In this document: one piece after another, positions 1 through 6,272 of the stretch | Layout: each line of letters opens with the position of its first letter | Numbering within the stretch: the first letter of the stretch is position 1 | NCBI GenBank assembly: GCA_037968995.1 | Contig: JBBKWP010000171.1 | Span: 1-20,834, forward strand | DNA length: 20,834 nt | Direction: 5' to 3' | DNA from: JAEXNA01 sp037968995 | GTDB taxonomy: Bacteria > Vulcanimicrobiota > Xenobia > Xenobiales > JADMJV01 | Made by a program: the position numbers and the translations under genes | Notes under the pieces: generated by a model | The model's database searches: none | The model's input: the letters and a program-made list of their open reading frames with translations, nothing else | Told to the model about the DNA's origin: nothing

Positions 1-1407
1 CTACGTCTTTTACTGGGCCGGTGTTTGTTGGCTCTCCACGAAAATAAAGGCTACAAGCAGTTCGGTTGTTCTTCATGCGTGCACTACGCGGCTCAGATTC
101 TGGGAATTGACAGTCGAGAGGCTCGTGAATGCCGCCGAGTGGCTCGAGCGCTGCAGCCTTTGGCGGAGCTGTCGCGGGCTGCTGAAGAGGGGACGATCGC
201 CTGGAGTAAGTTGCGAGAAATTGTTCGTAAATCCACTCCCGCCACGGAGAGCTATTGGTTGGCTTTGAGTCAGACTTTGAACGCTGAACAGATCCAGGAA
301 CTGGTCCGCCGGACTCCCCGGGGGTCGCTTCCAGGAGAAGTTTTTGAAGACGACCAGCCGATGCATTCCGAGCTTCGTTGCCCCGTGAGCCCCCAAGTTT
401 TTCAGATGCTCGCGCGGGCCCGCCGCCTTTACTCGTTAGAACAAGAGAAAGCGGTGTCCAACGCTGAAATCGTGGAGATGGCCCTTGCCACTTACATCGC
501 CGGCCGGCCCGCGGATGTCGACGTTTTGGAAAAAGCACGCACCGAAGCGGACAAAGACCTCCAAGCTGAAAACGCGCGACGGCTTCCGCTGGTGGACCAA
601 GCTCGAGAGTTGGCAAGGGAAATGGGACTTCTGGGCGAGGCTACGGCTCAAAAAGACCATGGAGAGGAGCGGGTCAGCGGCTCGGAGCTTTTGGCCCTGG
701 CGCTGGGATTTGAACCGACCGAAGAGTTTGCGGAAATGGCCGTGGATGATTCCCCGGAAACCGACCCAGAACGACCCAGGTGGGTCGTTTCCGATGGGTC
801 AACGGGACCGAGGTTCGCAGACTCGACAGGACCGAGCTTCGCGGGTTCGGCGGCGCCGAGAACAGCGGGCCCGCGCTCTGATGTTGGCGAGGTCGAGCGA
901 AATGGCAAGGGCTCAACGGAGGGGCATTCCGCGGTGGCGGCTGAGCGCATAAATGAAGCGAACTCAAGCGAGGGTCTTGAGACTCCTCGAGCTTCCTGGA
1001 ACAACCGCCGTCTGCGCTTCAACCCGAAAACGCGGTCGGCTACCAAGGCGCAAAAGAAAGAACTTTTACGCCGCGATGGCTACTGCTGCCAGACGCCGGG
1101 ATGTACCCACAAAGTCTGGCTCCACCTTCATCACCTCAAAGGCTATGCCGAAGGCGGTGAAACGAATGCTCAAAACATGTGCAGTCTGTGTTCTGGTTGT
1201 CATCGCAATCTTCACGCGGGTGTCTTGCGAATCCAAGTGGACCGCGACGGTGCGCTGGTGTTTTTTGACAGTGAGGGTCGCCGCTTGGATCGCCGATGCC
1301 GTTTGGAAGTCGCGGGTTGGCTCGACTGGTGGCACGGCTGGGAGGGCCGGGCGGAAGATTCTCATCAAGCCAAGGTGGAGCACGGGCTTTGGGAAGTGGC
1401 GGTTTGA
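1..1407 (+). CDS. HNH endonuclease with DUF222-like helical N-terminal region (5' partial)
   Basis: The reading frame is open from the first base to a TGA at 1405-1407, so the true start probably lies upstream; a TTG at 25 is the first start-like codon but is unlikely to be genuine. Residues 1-170 (numbered from base 1) form the helical region common in HNH proteins of this type. Residues about 190-345 are charged and low in complexity, a linker. The C-terminal HNH fold is clear: RRDGYCCQTPGC with Cys363 and Cys368, the HH pair at 377-378 (LHLHHLKGY), then CSLCSGCHRNLH with Cys397/Cys400 and His401/His405. Two Cys pairs suggest a structural zinc and the histidines the metal-dependent nuclease site. 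Family members are thought to cut DNA; substrate and role are unknown. A dispersed repeat begins 22 bases after the stop. Family sure, function not. Confidence 0.85.
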   Translation, partial: LRLLLGRCLLALHENKGYKQFGCSSCVHYAAQILGIDSREARECRRVARALQPLAELSRAAEEGTIAWSKLREIVRKSTPATESYWLALSQTLNAEQIQELVRRTPRGSLPGEVFEDDQPMHSELRCPVSPQVFQMLARARRLYSLEQEKAVSNAEIVEMALATYIAGRPADVDVLEKARTEADKDLQAENARRLPLVDQARELAREMGLLGEATAQKDHGEERVSGSELLALALGFEPTEEFAEMAVDDSPETDPERPRWVVSDGSTGPRFADSTGPSFAGSAAPRTAGPRSDVGEVERNGKGSTEGHSAVAAERINEANSSEGLETPRASWNNRRLRFNPKTRSATKAQKKELLRRDGYCCQTPGCTHKVWLHLHHLKGYAEGGETNAQNMCSLCSGCHRNLHAGVLRIQVDRDGALVFFDSEGRRLDRRCRLEVAGWLDWWHGWEGRAEDSHQAKVEHGLWEVAV

Positions 1408-1428
1408 GTGGGAGCGTGTCCACCGGGT

Positions 1429-1525
1429 CGGGATGTCGGCCGTTCGTTGGACGTCGCCGCCTCATGACGCCGAAAGGATCCGCGTGGCTGAACGGGATGT
1501 CGGTCGTTCGTTGGATGTCGCCGTC
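1429..1525. repeat. Dispersed repeat, locus 1: two 33-bp units 64 bp apart
   Basis: Units at 1429-1461 and 1493-1525 are near identical and flank a 31-bp segment. Each unit holds GGATGTCG (or GGACGTCG) twice, separated by 10 bases that include CGTTCGTT. The segment 1467-1503 recurs base for base at 4348-4384. No coding assignment is convincing, although the minus strand at both loci can be read as a short peptide containing SHADPFG. It could be an intergenic mobile-type repeat, a protein-binding array, or a decayed coding fragment. Confidence 0.75.
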
Positions 1526-1644
1526 CGCACCAGAGCTTCGAGGCATGCACGATTTGGGTATGGGTGTGGGCCTGTTGTTGGTAGTCTCAGTCGCTGACCG
1601 ATGCATTGAGCAACCACGCTCCGGTCATAGTGCGAGGATTTTCG

Positions 1645-1788
1645 TTAGAGCGTTGGGTTCAACTGCGGCCGCAAAGTGATCTCCACAGGGCAACCCGTCC
1701 GCGGGAACTGCAATGCAAACTTCATCGCGTAGGCAATGTCTGAGGCCTGCAGCATTTTCTCCGGCTTGGCGTCGAAGTCGGCTGTCGG
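1645..1788 (-). pseudogene. C-terminal relic of a short-chain dehydrogenase/reductase
   Basis: On the minus strand, between an in-frame TAG (1789-1791) and a TAA (1645-1647), the frame reads KPEKMLQASDIAYAMKFAL and then PVEITLRPQLNPTL. This is the usual C-terminus of classical SDR oxidoreductases, where a M-L-x-P/A-x-DIA/DVA helix is followed by a V-x-E-I-x-L-R-P strand. About 47 residues remain. The Rossmann core and the catalytic Tyr-x-x-x-Lys are absent and no start codon is in place, so it cannot be a working enzyme. It sits between the dispersed repeat and the toxin gene, which suggests past insertion or deletion here. The match is from memory of the family. Confidence 0.6.
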
Positions 1789-1841
1789 CTAGGCTAGAAG
1801 ACTCGACTACGAACTTACTGACAGGAACTCTGGTTGCTATT

Positions 1842-2162
1842 TCACAGGCCCAGTTGAACCCGGACGGCGTCGATCACATTCTCCAAATCGTTGGAAGTTA
1901 GAACGTCTAGCCGAGAGGACAAACGCATTTTGCTCACGGTCGCGAGCAGGTTGGCCTGAGCCTTGCGCTGCCGGCCTGACAACATCACATAAGATTCGCC
2001 TGCAAAAAGTTTGGACACATTGGAAGTGAGAGGTACGACCTGAACCCGATTCAGGTAACGGTTCGAAGAGTTGTTGCTAACAATGACCGCAGGCCGAACT
2101 TTCTGGGCCTCACCACCAACGGAGGGGTCAAAATTCACCCACCACACCTCGCCCCGGATCAT
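1842..2162 (-). CDS. MazF/PemK-type toxin (putative endoribonuclease)
   Basis: A 106-residue protein beginning MIRGEVWWVNFDPS, the usual length for MazF-like toxins, which cleave RNA at short sequences and arrest growth. Family hallmarks are the N-terminal RGEVWWVNF strand, KVRPAVIVSN with the catalytic-type Arg near residue 24, VVPLTSN with the conserved Thr/Ser near residue 46, and ATVSKMRLS in the C-terminal part. The common D-Q ahead of the last motif is replaced by L-L (ANLLATVSKMRL), so activity may be altered. The ATG at 2160-2162 overlaps the antitoxin stop as ATGA, indicating translational coupling; this and the homology fix the start, although the frame stays open to 2204. The antitoxin is immediately upstream, as expected for a type II module. 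Confidence 0.88.
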   Translation of the reverse strand: MIRGEVWWVNFDPSVGGEAQKVRPAVIVSNNSSNRYLNRVQVVPLTSNVSKLFAGESYVMLSGRQRKAQANLLATVSKMRLSSRLDVLTSNDLENVIDAVRVQLGL

Positions 2163-2398
2163 TCCAAGATGACTCCAACATCGCCGGTCAATACCTCCAC
2201 CCATTCCAACGTTTCCGGCGATTCACTACCCGAAGCCTCTTGTTCGGCGAGTTCACGATAACTTGCGTCAAGATGGGATGCGTGGACATGGGGACGTACT
2301 AAATTCTCAATAAAACCGCTGATTTTCCCGCGGCCGATAACCCGGTGAAGACCCTTGTAGATTTCCTCGTCGATCGTGATGGTTAGCTTCTTCTGCAT
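2159..2398 (-). CDS. Ribbon-helix-helix-type (MazE-like) antitoxin
   Basis: Starting at the ATG 2396-2398, the protein is 79 residues and opens with MQKKLTITIDEEIYKGLHRV, the short strand plus helix of RHH antitoxins, followed by IGRGKISGFIENLVRPHV and an acidic C-terminal tail that would wrap the toxin. The longer frame to 2515 adds 39 residues with no family resemblance, so the internal ATG is preferred. Family members neutralise the MazF partner and repress their own operon by binding palindromes at the promoter. Two 8-bp palindromes lie directly upstream of this start. The gene overlaps the toxin by 4 bases. Confidence in the pairing is high; binding is inferred. Confidence 0.87.
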   Translation of the reverse strand: MQKKLTITIDEEIYKGLHRVIGRGKISGFIENLVRPHVHASHLDASYRELAEQEASGSESPETLEWVEVLTGDVGVILE

Positions 2399-2400
2399 CC

Positions 2401-2419
2401 ATACGTATTCAACACGTGT
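2401..2419. promoter_or_regulatory. Candidate antitoxin operator: paired palindromes
   Basis: ATACGTAT (2401-2408) and ACACGTGT (2412-2419) are each perfect 8-bp palindromes whose centres are 11 bp apart, about one helical turn, starting 3 bp upstream of the antitoxin ATG. RHH antitoxins typically bind such closely spaced repeats as side-by-side dimers. No clear Shine-Dalgarno is seen, so the transcript could begin close to the start codon. This is inference from position and symmetry. Confidence 0.45.
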
Positions 2420-2486
2420 AGACCGTGTCCTGTTCCGGGTCAGCGAGGCGACGGGAACACACCCGTCGTTGAGAAAAACCAGTTCT

Positions 2487-2720
2487 ATGACTTCGTCTGC
2501 CCAGCCCGACTCCACCCTCGCTTACTATGACGAGTTTGGCGCCGACTTTTCATCCTCGACCGTGGACCTCAATATGGGCACGCATCATGAGCGATTTCTC
2601 GCGCGGGTTCCTCAAGGCGGGGCGATCTTAGACCTCGGCTGCGGTTCCGGTCGAGACAGCCTCGCATTCTTGAACTCCGGCTACACGGTTCCCATAGAGG
2701 GTCACGAATTCTCGTCGTAG
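2487..2720 (+). pseudogene. Truncated class I SAM-dependent methyltransferase (N-terminal fragment)
   Basis: The frame from ATG 2487 gives 77 residues: an opening helix LAYYDEFGADFSSSTVDL, then the SAM-binding glycine loop ILDLGCGSGRDSLAF and the next strand ...SGYTV. This is the usual start of small methyltransferases of the LDxGCGxGRD type, which normally run past 180 residues. Here homology stops at SGYTV and a stop follows 9 codons later, so the second half of the Rossmann fold and the substrate site are missing. A non-homologous sequence leading into the Pr6Pr gene replaces it, pointing to a deletion or insertion breakpoint near 2685. It runs divergently from the antitoxin, 88 bp away. 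A functional short protein is unlikely. Confidence 0.75.
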
Positions 2721-2827
2721 TGTTCTCTACCTCCGTGACCGATTCCGTATCCACCGGACACTCCCGGGTTCGTGGCCAACGACAGAGGAGTTTGAAAACA
2801 AAACTCCAAAGAGAAACGGCATATATT

Positions 2828-3490
2828 GTGCAAAAAAGACTAGAGATAGCGGGACTCTCTTTGGGCTGGTTCGCGGTTCTCTCCCAGTTTTTTCTGATGC
2901 TTGAGAACCGGGTGGCGAGTGTACCCGAAACGGTCATCCGCTTCTTCAGTTTTTTCACGATTCTTACCAACATCATGGTCGCACTCTACTTTACGGTTCA
3001 GGCGTTCAAGCTATCAGCGAGAGGGTTTCGTCACTTCCACTCAAAGGGCGCGCTCACAGCTCTGACCGTGTTCATACTGATTGTGGGACTGGTCTATCAA
3101 CTGGTGCTCAGACAAATCTGGGAGCCCGAGGGCCTGCAGCGTTTGGTCGATGAACTGCTGCACACCATCCTGCCGAGCTATGCTCTTTTCTACTGGTATT
3201 TGTACAGTCGCAAGAGTGACTTCCAGATGAAAAAAGTATCGGCTTGGCTGCTCTATCCCACTGTCTATTTAGCCTTTGTTCTTTTGCGGGGAAAGCTCTC
3301 GGGCTTTTATCCGTATCCTTTTTTGAAAGTTTCAGAAATTGGTGTTGAGCAGACGCTCCGCAATGTTCTGATGGTCTTGGTCCTAGCCATAGTCCTGATG
3401 CTCGTTCTCGTTTTTGTGGGCAGAAAAAAAGAGGCGTCAAGGCGCGACCTTAGCGATCCTCGGGAGAGTGTGAGTCTAGGAGGCTCCTAG
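2828..3490 (+). CDS. Pr6Pr family six-helix membrane protein
   Basis: A 220-residue integral membrane protein with about six hydrophobic segments. It matches the Pr6Pr family from memory: an opening LEIAGLSLGWFAVLSQFFL, the strongly conserved SVPETVIRFFSFFTILTN, the GLVYQLVLRQIWEP loop with DELLHT, and RGKLSGFYPYPFL near the end. Function of the family is unknown. The start is unsettled: GTG at 2828 (VQKRLEIAGL) fits the family N-terminus best, while the frame is open back to a GTG at 2720 just behind the truncated methyltransferase; the 36 extra residues there resemble nothing. The C-terminal tail is basic then Ser-rich. A 17-bp palindrome covers the stop codon. Confidence 0.85.
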   Translation: MQKRLEIAGLSLGWFAVLSQFFLMLENRVASVPETVIRFFSFFTILTNIMVALYFTVQAFKLSARGFRHFHSKGALTALTVFILIVGLVYQLVLRQIWEPEGLQRLVDELLHTILPSYALFYWYLYSRKSDFQMKKVSAWLLYPTVYLAFVLLRGKLSGFYPYPFLKVSEIGVEQTLRNVLMVLVLAIVLMLVLVFVGRKKEASRRDLSDPRESVSLGGS

Positions 3491-3491
3491 A
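3475..3491. repeat. 8-bp-arm palindrome over the stop codon of the Pr6Pr gene
   Basis: TCTAGGAG, a single G, then CTCCTAGA: perfect arms with a one-base centre, including the TAG stop at 3488-3490. There is no T-run after it, so it is not a classic terminator. It may be a protein-binding site or chance. Confidence 0.3.
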
Positions 3492-3767
3492 ACCCTCTTC
3501 CACCACGGCTTCTTAGTGGGTGCACGGACTGGTTCTGTGTCTCTAGGGAAGGGATGAGTTTCCCAAGATACGACCCACGGACTGGGGGCGCGGAAGAAGA
3601 GCGCTTTAGCTTCTACCGCACGCCCATAGCGAGCATGCCACGACTTCCACTGGGTTATGGCACTCGCCGCCCAAGATCATTCGGTCAAGCTCTTCACCAC
3701 GACGATCCGGGCGGGAGTTGATCTGCCCAACAGCCTACGAAACCTTGTTCAAACATGGTGGCCGGGA
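3491..3767. other. Intergenic stretch with no supported gene
   Basis: No start-to-stop gene is convincing on either strand. A minus-strand frame ending at a TAG at 3476-3478 stays open for about 60 codons and finishes with the protein-like tail TKKPWWKRVLGAS, but it has no usable start codon. It may be a gene remnant. A 69-codon plus-strand frame from 3657 shows no family features and overlaps the gene on the other strand. Confidence 0.4.
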
Positions 3768-4115
3768 CTAGGGTTTGATGGGACCGGCTTGGCTTTTGAG
3801 GCGCGCTTCCAGGAGTGTGCCCAGCTTGCCTTGGCTGCGTTCGAGAATGTCGCGGGCGGCTTCTGAGGAGACTCGGTAACTTCCAGCTCCTGCCATGCTT
3901 CTGGCCGCGGCGCCCCCAATTCCTCCACTGGTCGCCCCCGCTGCCCTCATGGCCGCGCCACCGATTCCACCCACCTCTCCGGTGCCGCCGAATCCGTGAC
4001 GGGCGTAGGTTCCGCCGTTGTGGTTAGCCTTCTGCGCATACGCTGCCGCGGCTCGAGCGATTTTGGTCGCCATCGAGGGCGCTTTAGGGGTGTTCACCGT
4101 GTTGTTCGTCATCAT
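3768..4115 (-). CDS. Small Gly/Ala-rich hypothetical protein
   Basis: A 115-residue protein of no recognised family. GGAGG lies 8 bases upstream of the ATG at 4115 (MMTNNTVNTPKAP), which settles that start over the ATG at 4130, itself overlapping the GGAGG. Residues 15-32 form an Ala-rich helix (SMATKIARAAAAYAQKAN). Residues 34-72 are dominated by Gly and Ala (GGTGEVGGIGGAAMRAAGAT). The last 35 residues are likely helical (SSEAARDILERSQGKLGTLL). There is no signal peptide or true membrane segment. It shares a strong ribosome site and low-complexity style with the genes at 11920 and 14684. Role unknown. Confidence 0.6.
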   Translation of the reverse strand: MMTNNTVNTPKAPSMATKIARAAAAYAQKANHNGGTYARHGFGGTGEVGGIGGAAMRAAGATSGGIGGAAARSMAGAGSYRVSSEAARDILERSQGKLGTLLEARLKSQAGPIKP

Positions 4116-4250
4116 TGTCTTGGCCTCCATCAGTTTTTGTTCTCTTCTGATAAGACTATCCCACGGGGCTGTTTAACCGCTGTTATTCGCCAAGAAGAGG
4201 CGAAGCGTTCAGGAACGGCAACGTCGACCGTGCGGCCCCGATCCTTCGAG

Positions 4251-4274
4251 TCTGTCGATATTATTATCAACAGA
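4251..4274. repeat. 24-bp near-perfect palindrome, AT-rich
   Basis: TCTGT and ACAGA end a symmetric element whose core is GATA...TATC; only two of twelve base pairs mismatch. It is much richer in AT than its surroundings. Position upstream of the minus-strand gene at 4115 would suit an operator for a dimeric regulator. No regulator gene is nearby, so function is open. Confidence 0.45.
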
Positions 4275-4327
4275 GTCGCAGAGTACTCGCTTTGATCTGG
4301 TCCGTTCCGGATCGAGAGACGCCCGCG

Positions 4328-4410
4328 GGACCTCGCCGCCCCTCACAACGCCGAAAGGATCCGCGTGGCTGAACGGGATGTCGGCCGTTCGTTCGCTGGA
4401 TGTCGCCGCC
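4328..4410. repeat. Dispersed repeat, locus 2 (one full unit plus part of another)
   Basis: Bases 4374-4410 are a 37-bp version of the unit seen at 1429 and 1493, lengthened by 4 bases in its CGTTCGTT core. Bases 4328-4340 match the last 13 bases of a preceding unit with one mismatch. The stretch 4348-4384 is identical to 1467-1503. The connecting segment is therefore conserved between loci and is part of the repeat. Confidence 0.75.
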
Positions 4411-4417
4411 CCTAAAG

Positions 4418-4458
4418 CCAAAAGGACCCTCGTAGGTCGAAACCCAGGGTCCTTTTGG
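4418..4458 (-). terminator. Hairpin terminator for the DUF3592-like gene
   Basis: Perfect 13-bp arms (CCAAAAGGACCCT at 4418-4430, its complement at 4446-4458) enclose a 15-base loop. Reading leftward, the 3' arm ends CCTTTTGG, giving a short U-run inside the stem. It begins 25 bases after the stop of the gene at 4483. The A4/T4 symmetry would allow action in both directions. Confidence 0.7.
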
Positions 4459-4482
4459 AAGACATCGGACAGCATCTATTCA

Positions 4483-5037
4483 CTAAAGCGATGGCGACTC
4501 AAGAGTCGACTTGGATTGAAACCAGCGCCGCTTAACCCGAGCTCTGTGGAGCAAAAGTAAGCATCCGAGGAAGAAGATGAAAAGACCAAAGGGGGTCAAA
4601 AAAAGGTACGTTTTTACTGGAATCTCAGACGCTTGAAGAGCCCATCTCTCGGGATCTTTCTCGGAAAGATAGAGTTCCAGCAAGCTGCCTACCGGATGAA
4701 GGTCCTCACCTTTTTCTTTAGCTCCTACGGCATCTTTCGACCAGTATTTGGAGTAAGGAATCATCTCCTGACCAGTGCGAGAAACCGCTTCCCCTGGGAC
4801 CTTGTAGGTAAAGTGAACAACCGGAGCATAAAACGTCTTCCTGTTCGGATCTGTTGCGCTGTCTCCATCCGCATCGGCCACCGTCAGGCTCGTCACCTGA
4901 GCTTCCACTTTCACTCGAAAGTCCGCGTGACTGGCTTTCGAATAGCTGCGATAGCTCGTCAAAGGGAGCGCGATACCCGCGAAGATGAGAATCCCGGCAA
5001 CGACGGAGAGAAGGGTTAGATAGAGGCGACTTCCCAT
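4483..5037 (-). CDS. DUF3592-like protein with two membrane segments
   Basis: A 184-residue protein. Residues 7-27 and 143-164 are membrane helices; the 110 residues between them should face outward. This middle part has the DUF3592 pattern: an early V-x-V-E-A-x-V strand, FYAPVVHFTYKVPGE, a YSKYWSKDA segment, then VGSLLELYLSEKDPERWAL, like the G-x-x-V-x-V-x-Y-x-P-x-x-P-x-x-A-x-L motif. An insert rich in Asp (DADGDSATDPN, residues 55-65) could bind calcium but matches no strict EF-hand. Members are small envelope proteins of unknown role. The ATG at 5037 lacks a visible ribosome site. It is the last gene before the hairpin at 4418. Confidence 0.7.
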   Translation of the reverse strand: MGSRLYLTLLSVVAGILIFAGIALPLTSYRSYSKASHADFRVKVEAQVTSLTVADADGDSATDPNRKTFYAPVVHFTYKVPGEAVSRTGQEMIPYSKYWSKDAVGAKEKGEDLHPVGSLLELYLSEKDPERWALQASEIPVKTYLFLTPFGLFIFFLGCLLLLHRARVKRRWFQSKSTLESPSL

Positions 5038-5329
5038 AATACGATCCAGATTCCAGCCGCTCCGTGGTCTCCCTCCGTGGGATGGAACTCAGAGAGTCTG
5101 CCGGGCCCACGGCATTCTTCATCGTGGAGTATCCCGGGGCTTTCGCTACAACCGACAAGGGTGGGAAAAGAATACAAGGGCTGCCAACCACCTCGTGGTC
5201 GGCAAGAAACTCTGAGCCGTCAATTTTTGGGAGGGCATCGAACGGGGCGTAAGGGTGTGCTAAGGCTAAACCGTGGAACGTCGGGGCGCTTAATGGCGGG
5301 CCTGGATACTCGTAAGCGAACTGAAAGGG

Positions 5330-6220
5330 CTACATTGGCTCCGCGTGGGTCAGCCATTCGTCGGGAATTCCCTCGCGGGCGCAGAGCGAAACGATGCTGC
5401 CCACGATGGCGCAAGTCGTATCCATGTCGCCTCCACCGGCCACCGTGGCCCAGAGCGACTCGGGAAAGCTGTCAATGTGGCGTGCGGCGCACCAGAGAGC
5501 GAAGCCTATCGTATCCTGAGAGGTGATCCTCTCACCGGAACCCAGCAGAGCGGCAGCTTCCTCCGGCTCTCGGTCCAGGGGGAAACCCCGGGCGAGTTTC
5601 AAGTTGGAGCGGGTCTCCCCTTCGGGCGTGTGCGACCAGGCATACTTTAGCATCGCTCTGCCGTCCAGCGCTTGAGCATTGGCAGCCCATGCCGCGGCGG
5701 CCGCCACGGCCAAGGCACCCGCCTGCCCTTCCGGGTGGGCGTGGGTGACGGCTGCCGACCGCCGGGCCTGCTCGAGGACCTGCTCGATGTCTTCGGAGAA
5801 ATAGGCACCTACCGGACCCGCTCGCATGGCAGCTCCGTTGCCGTAAGAGCCTTTACCCTCGAACACCCCGCTGGCGACCTCTTGCCAAGGAGTGCCTTGG
5901 CCGATGTCGTGCAGGACGGAGTGGGCCATGGTTCCGTACCCCCGCGTGGGCTCGCGTAGGTACTCATCAGCAAAGAGACCGGCCAACTTGTTGGGCAGGA
6001 TCTCGTTGTGGTCGTCAAGGCAGGTGAAAACGGAACGACCCATAGCCGTATCGTCTGACCAGAACCAGGGGGAAGGTGACAACTCGCGGGATTGGATGCG
6101 CTTGCGCAAGTCTTCTTTCCAGAAGAATGATCCCCCGAAAGAGTCCCCTACCCAAAGACCTGTCAGGCTCCGCTTAGCTCGCTCGATGAGTGGGATTCTC
6201 TCCAAGGGCAGGGCCTCCAT
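5330..6220 (-). CDS. ADP-ribosylglycohydrolase family protein
   Basis: A 296-residue protein of the DraG/ARH fold, which removes ADP-ribose from proteins or other acceptors using two Mg ions. Visible motifs, in order: GLWVGDSFGGSFF near the N-terminus; WSDDTAM with metal-type residues Ser-Asp-Asp-Thr near 55-58; KGSYGNGAAMRAGPVGAYF; THAHPEGQAGA; DTIGFALWCA; and AGGGDMDTTCAIVG near residue 265, where D-x-D-T supplies the other ligands. Thr in the usual G-D-T-D-T is Met here, while both Asp and the second Thr are kept, so activity is plausible. The ATG at 6220 is preferred over a TTG at 6226. It lies 52 bp behind the alkylation-repair gene on the same strand, suggesting co-transcription. The acceptor is unknown. 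Confidence 0.88.
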   Translation of the reverse strand: MEALPLERIPLIERAKRSLTGLWVGDSFGGSFFWKEDLRKRIQSRELSPSPWFWSDDTAMGRSVFTCLDDHNEILPNKLAGLFADEYLREPTRGYGTMAHSVLHDIGQGTPWQEVASGVFEGKGSYGNGAAMRAGPVGAYFSEDIEQVLEQARRSAAVTHAHPEGQAGALAVAAAAAWAANAQALDGRAMLKYAWSHTPEGETRSNLKLARGFPLDREPEEAAALLGSGERITSQDTIGFALWCAARHIDSFPESLWATVAGGGDMDTTCAIVGSIVSLCAREGIPDEWLTHAEPM

Positions 6221-6272
6221 ATCCAATCCAAGACCGAGAACGCGTTGTCAGGTCGGGGACGCAAGACGAAAT

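Larger units (their letters stand above)
4116..4482. other. Intergenic region with palindrome, dispersed repeat and terminator
   Basis: No gene is supported. The stretch contains the 24-bp palindrome at 4251-4274, the second copy of the dispersed repeat at 4328-4410, and the hairpin at 4418-4458. The palindrome lies 136 bp upstream of the small Gly/Ala-rich gene and could belong to its control region. Confidence 0.6.

Noticed and set aside
485..952. Plus-strand 155-codon frame inside the HNH gene
   Set aside because: Alternate frame of a well-supported gene; Arg/Trp-rich shadow composition.
1429..1525. CRISPR-like layout: 33-bp repeats with a 31-bp spacer
   Set aside because: Only two units, and the spacer is conserved at 4341-4373, so it is part of a dispersed repeat. 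No cas gene is present.
4262..4270. Possible DnaA box (TTATCAACA)
   Set aside because: One mismatch to TTATNCACA, single copy, and part of the palindrome; no replication genes nearby.
5077..5526. Plus-strand 149-codon frame, Arg-rich
   Set aside because: Lies over the end of the ADP-ribosylhydrolase gene and has shadow-type composition.
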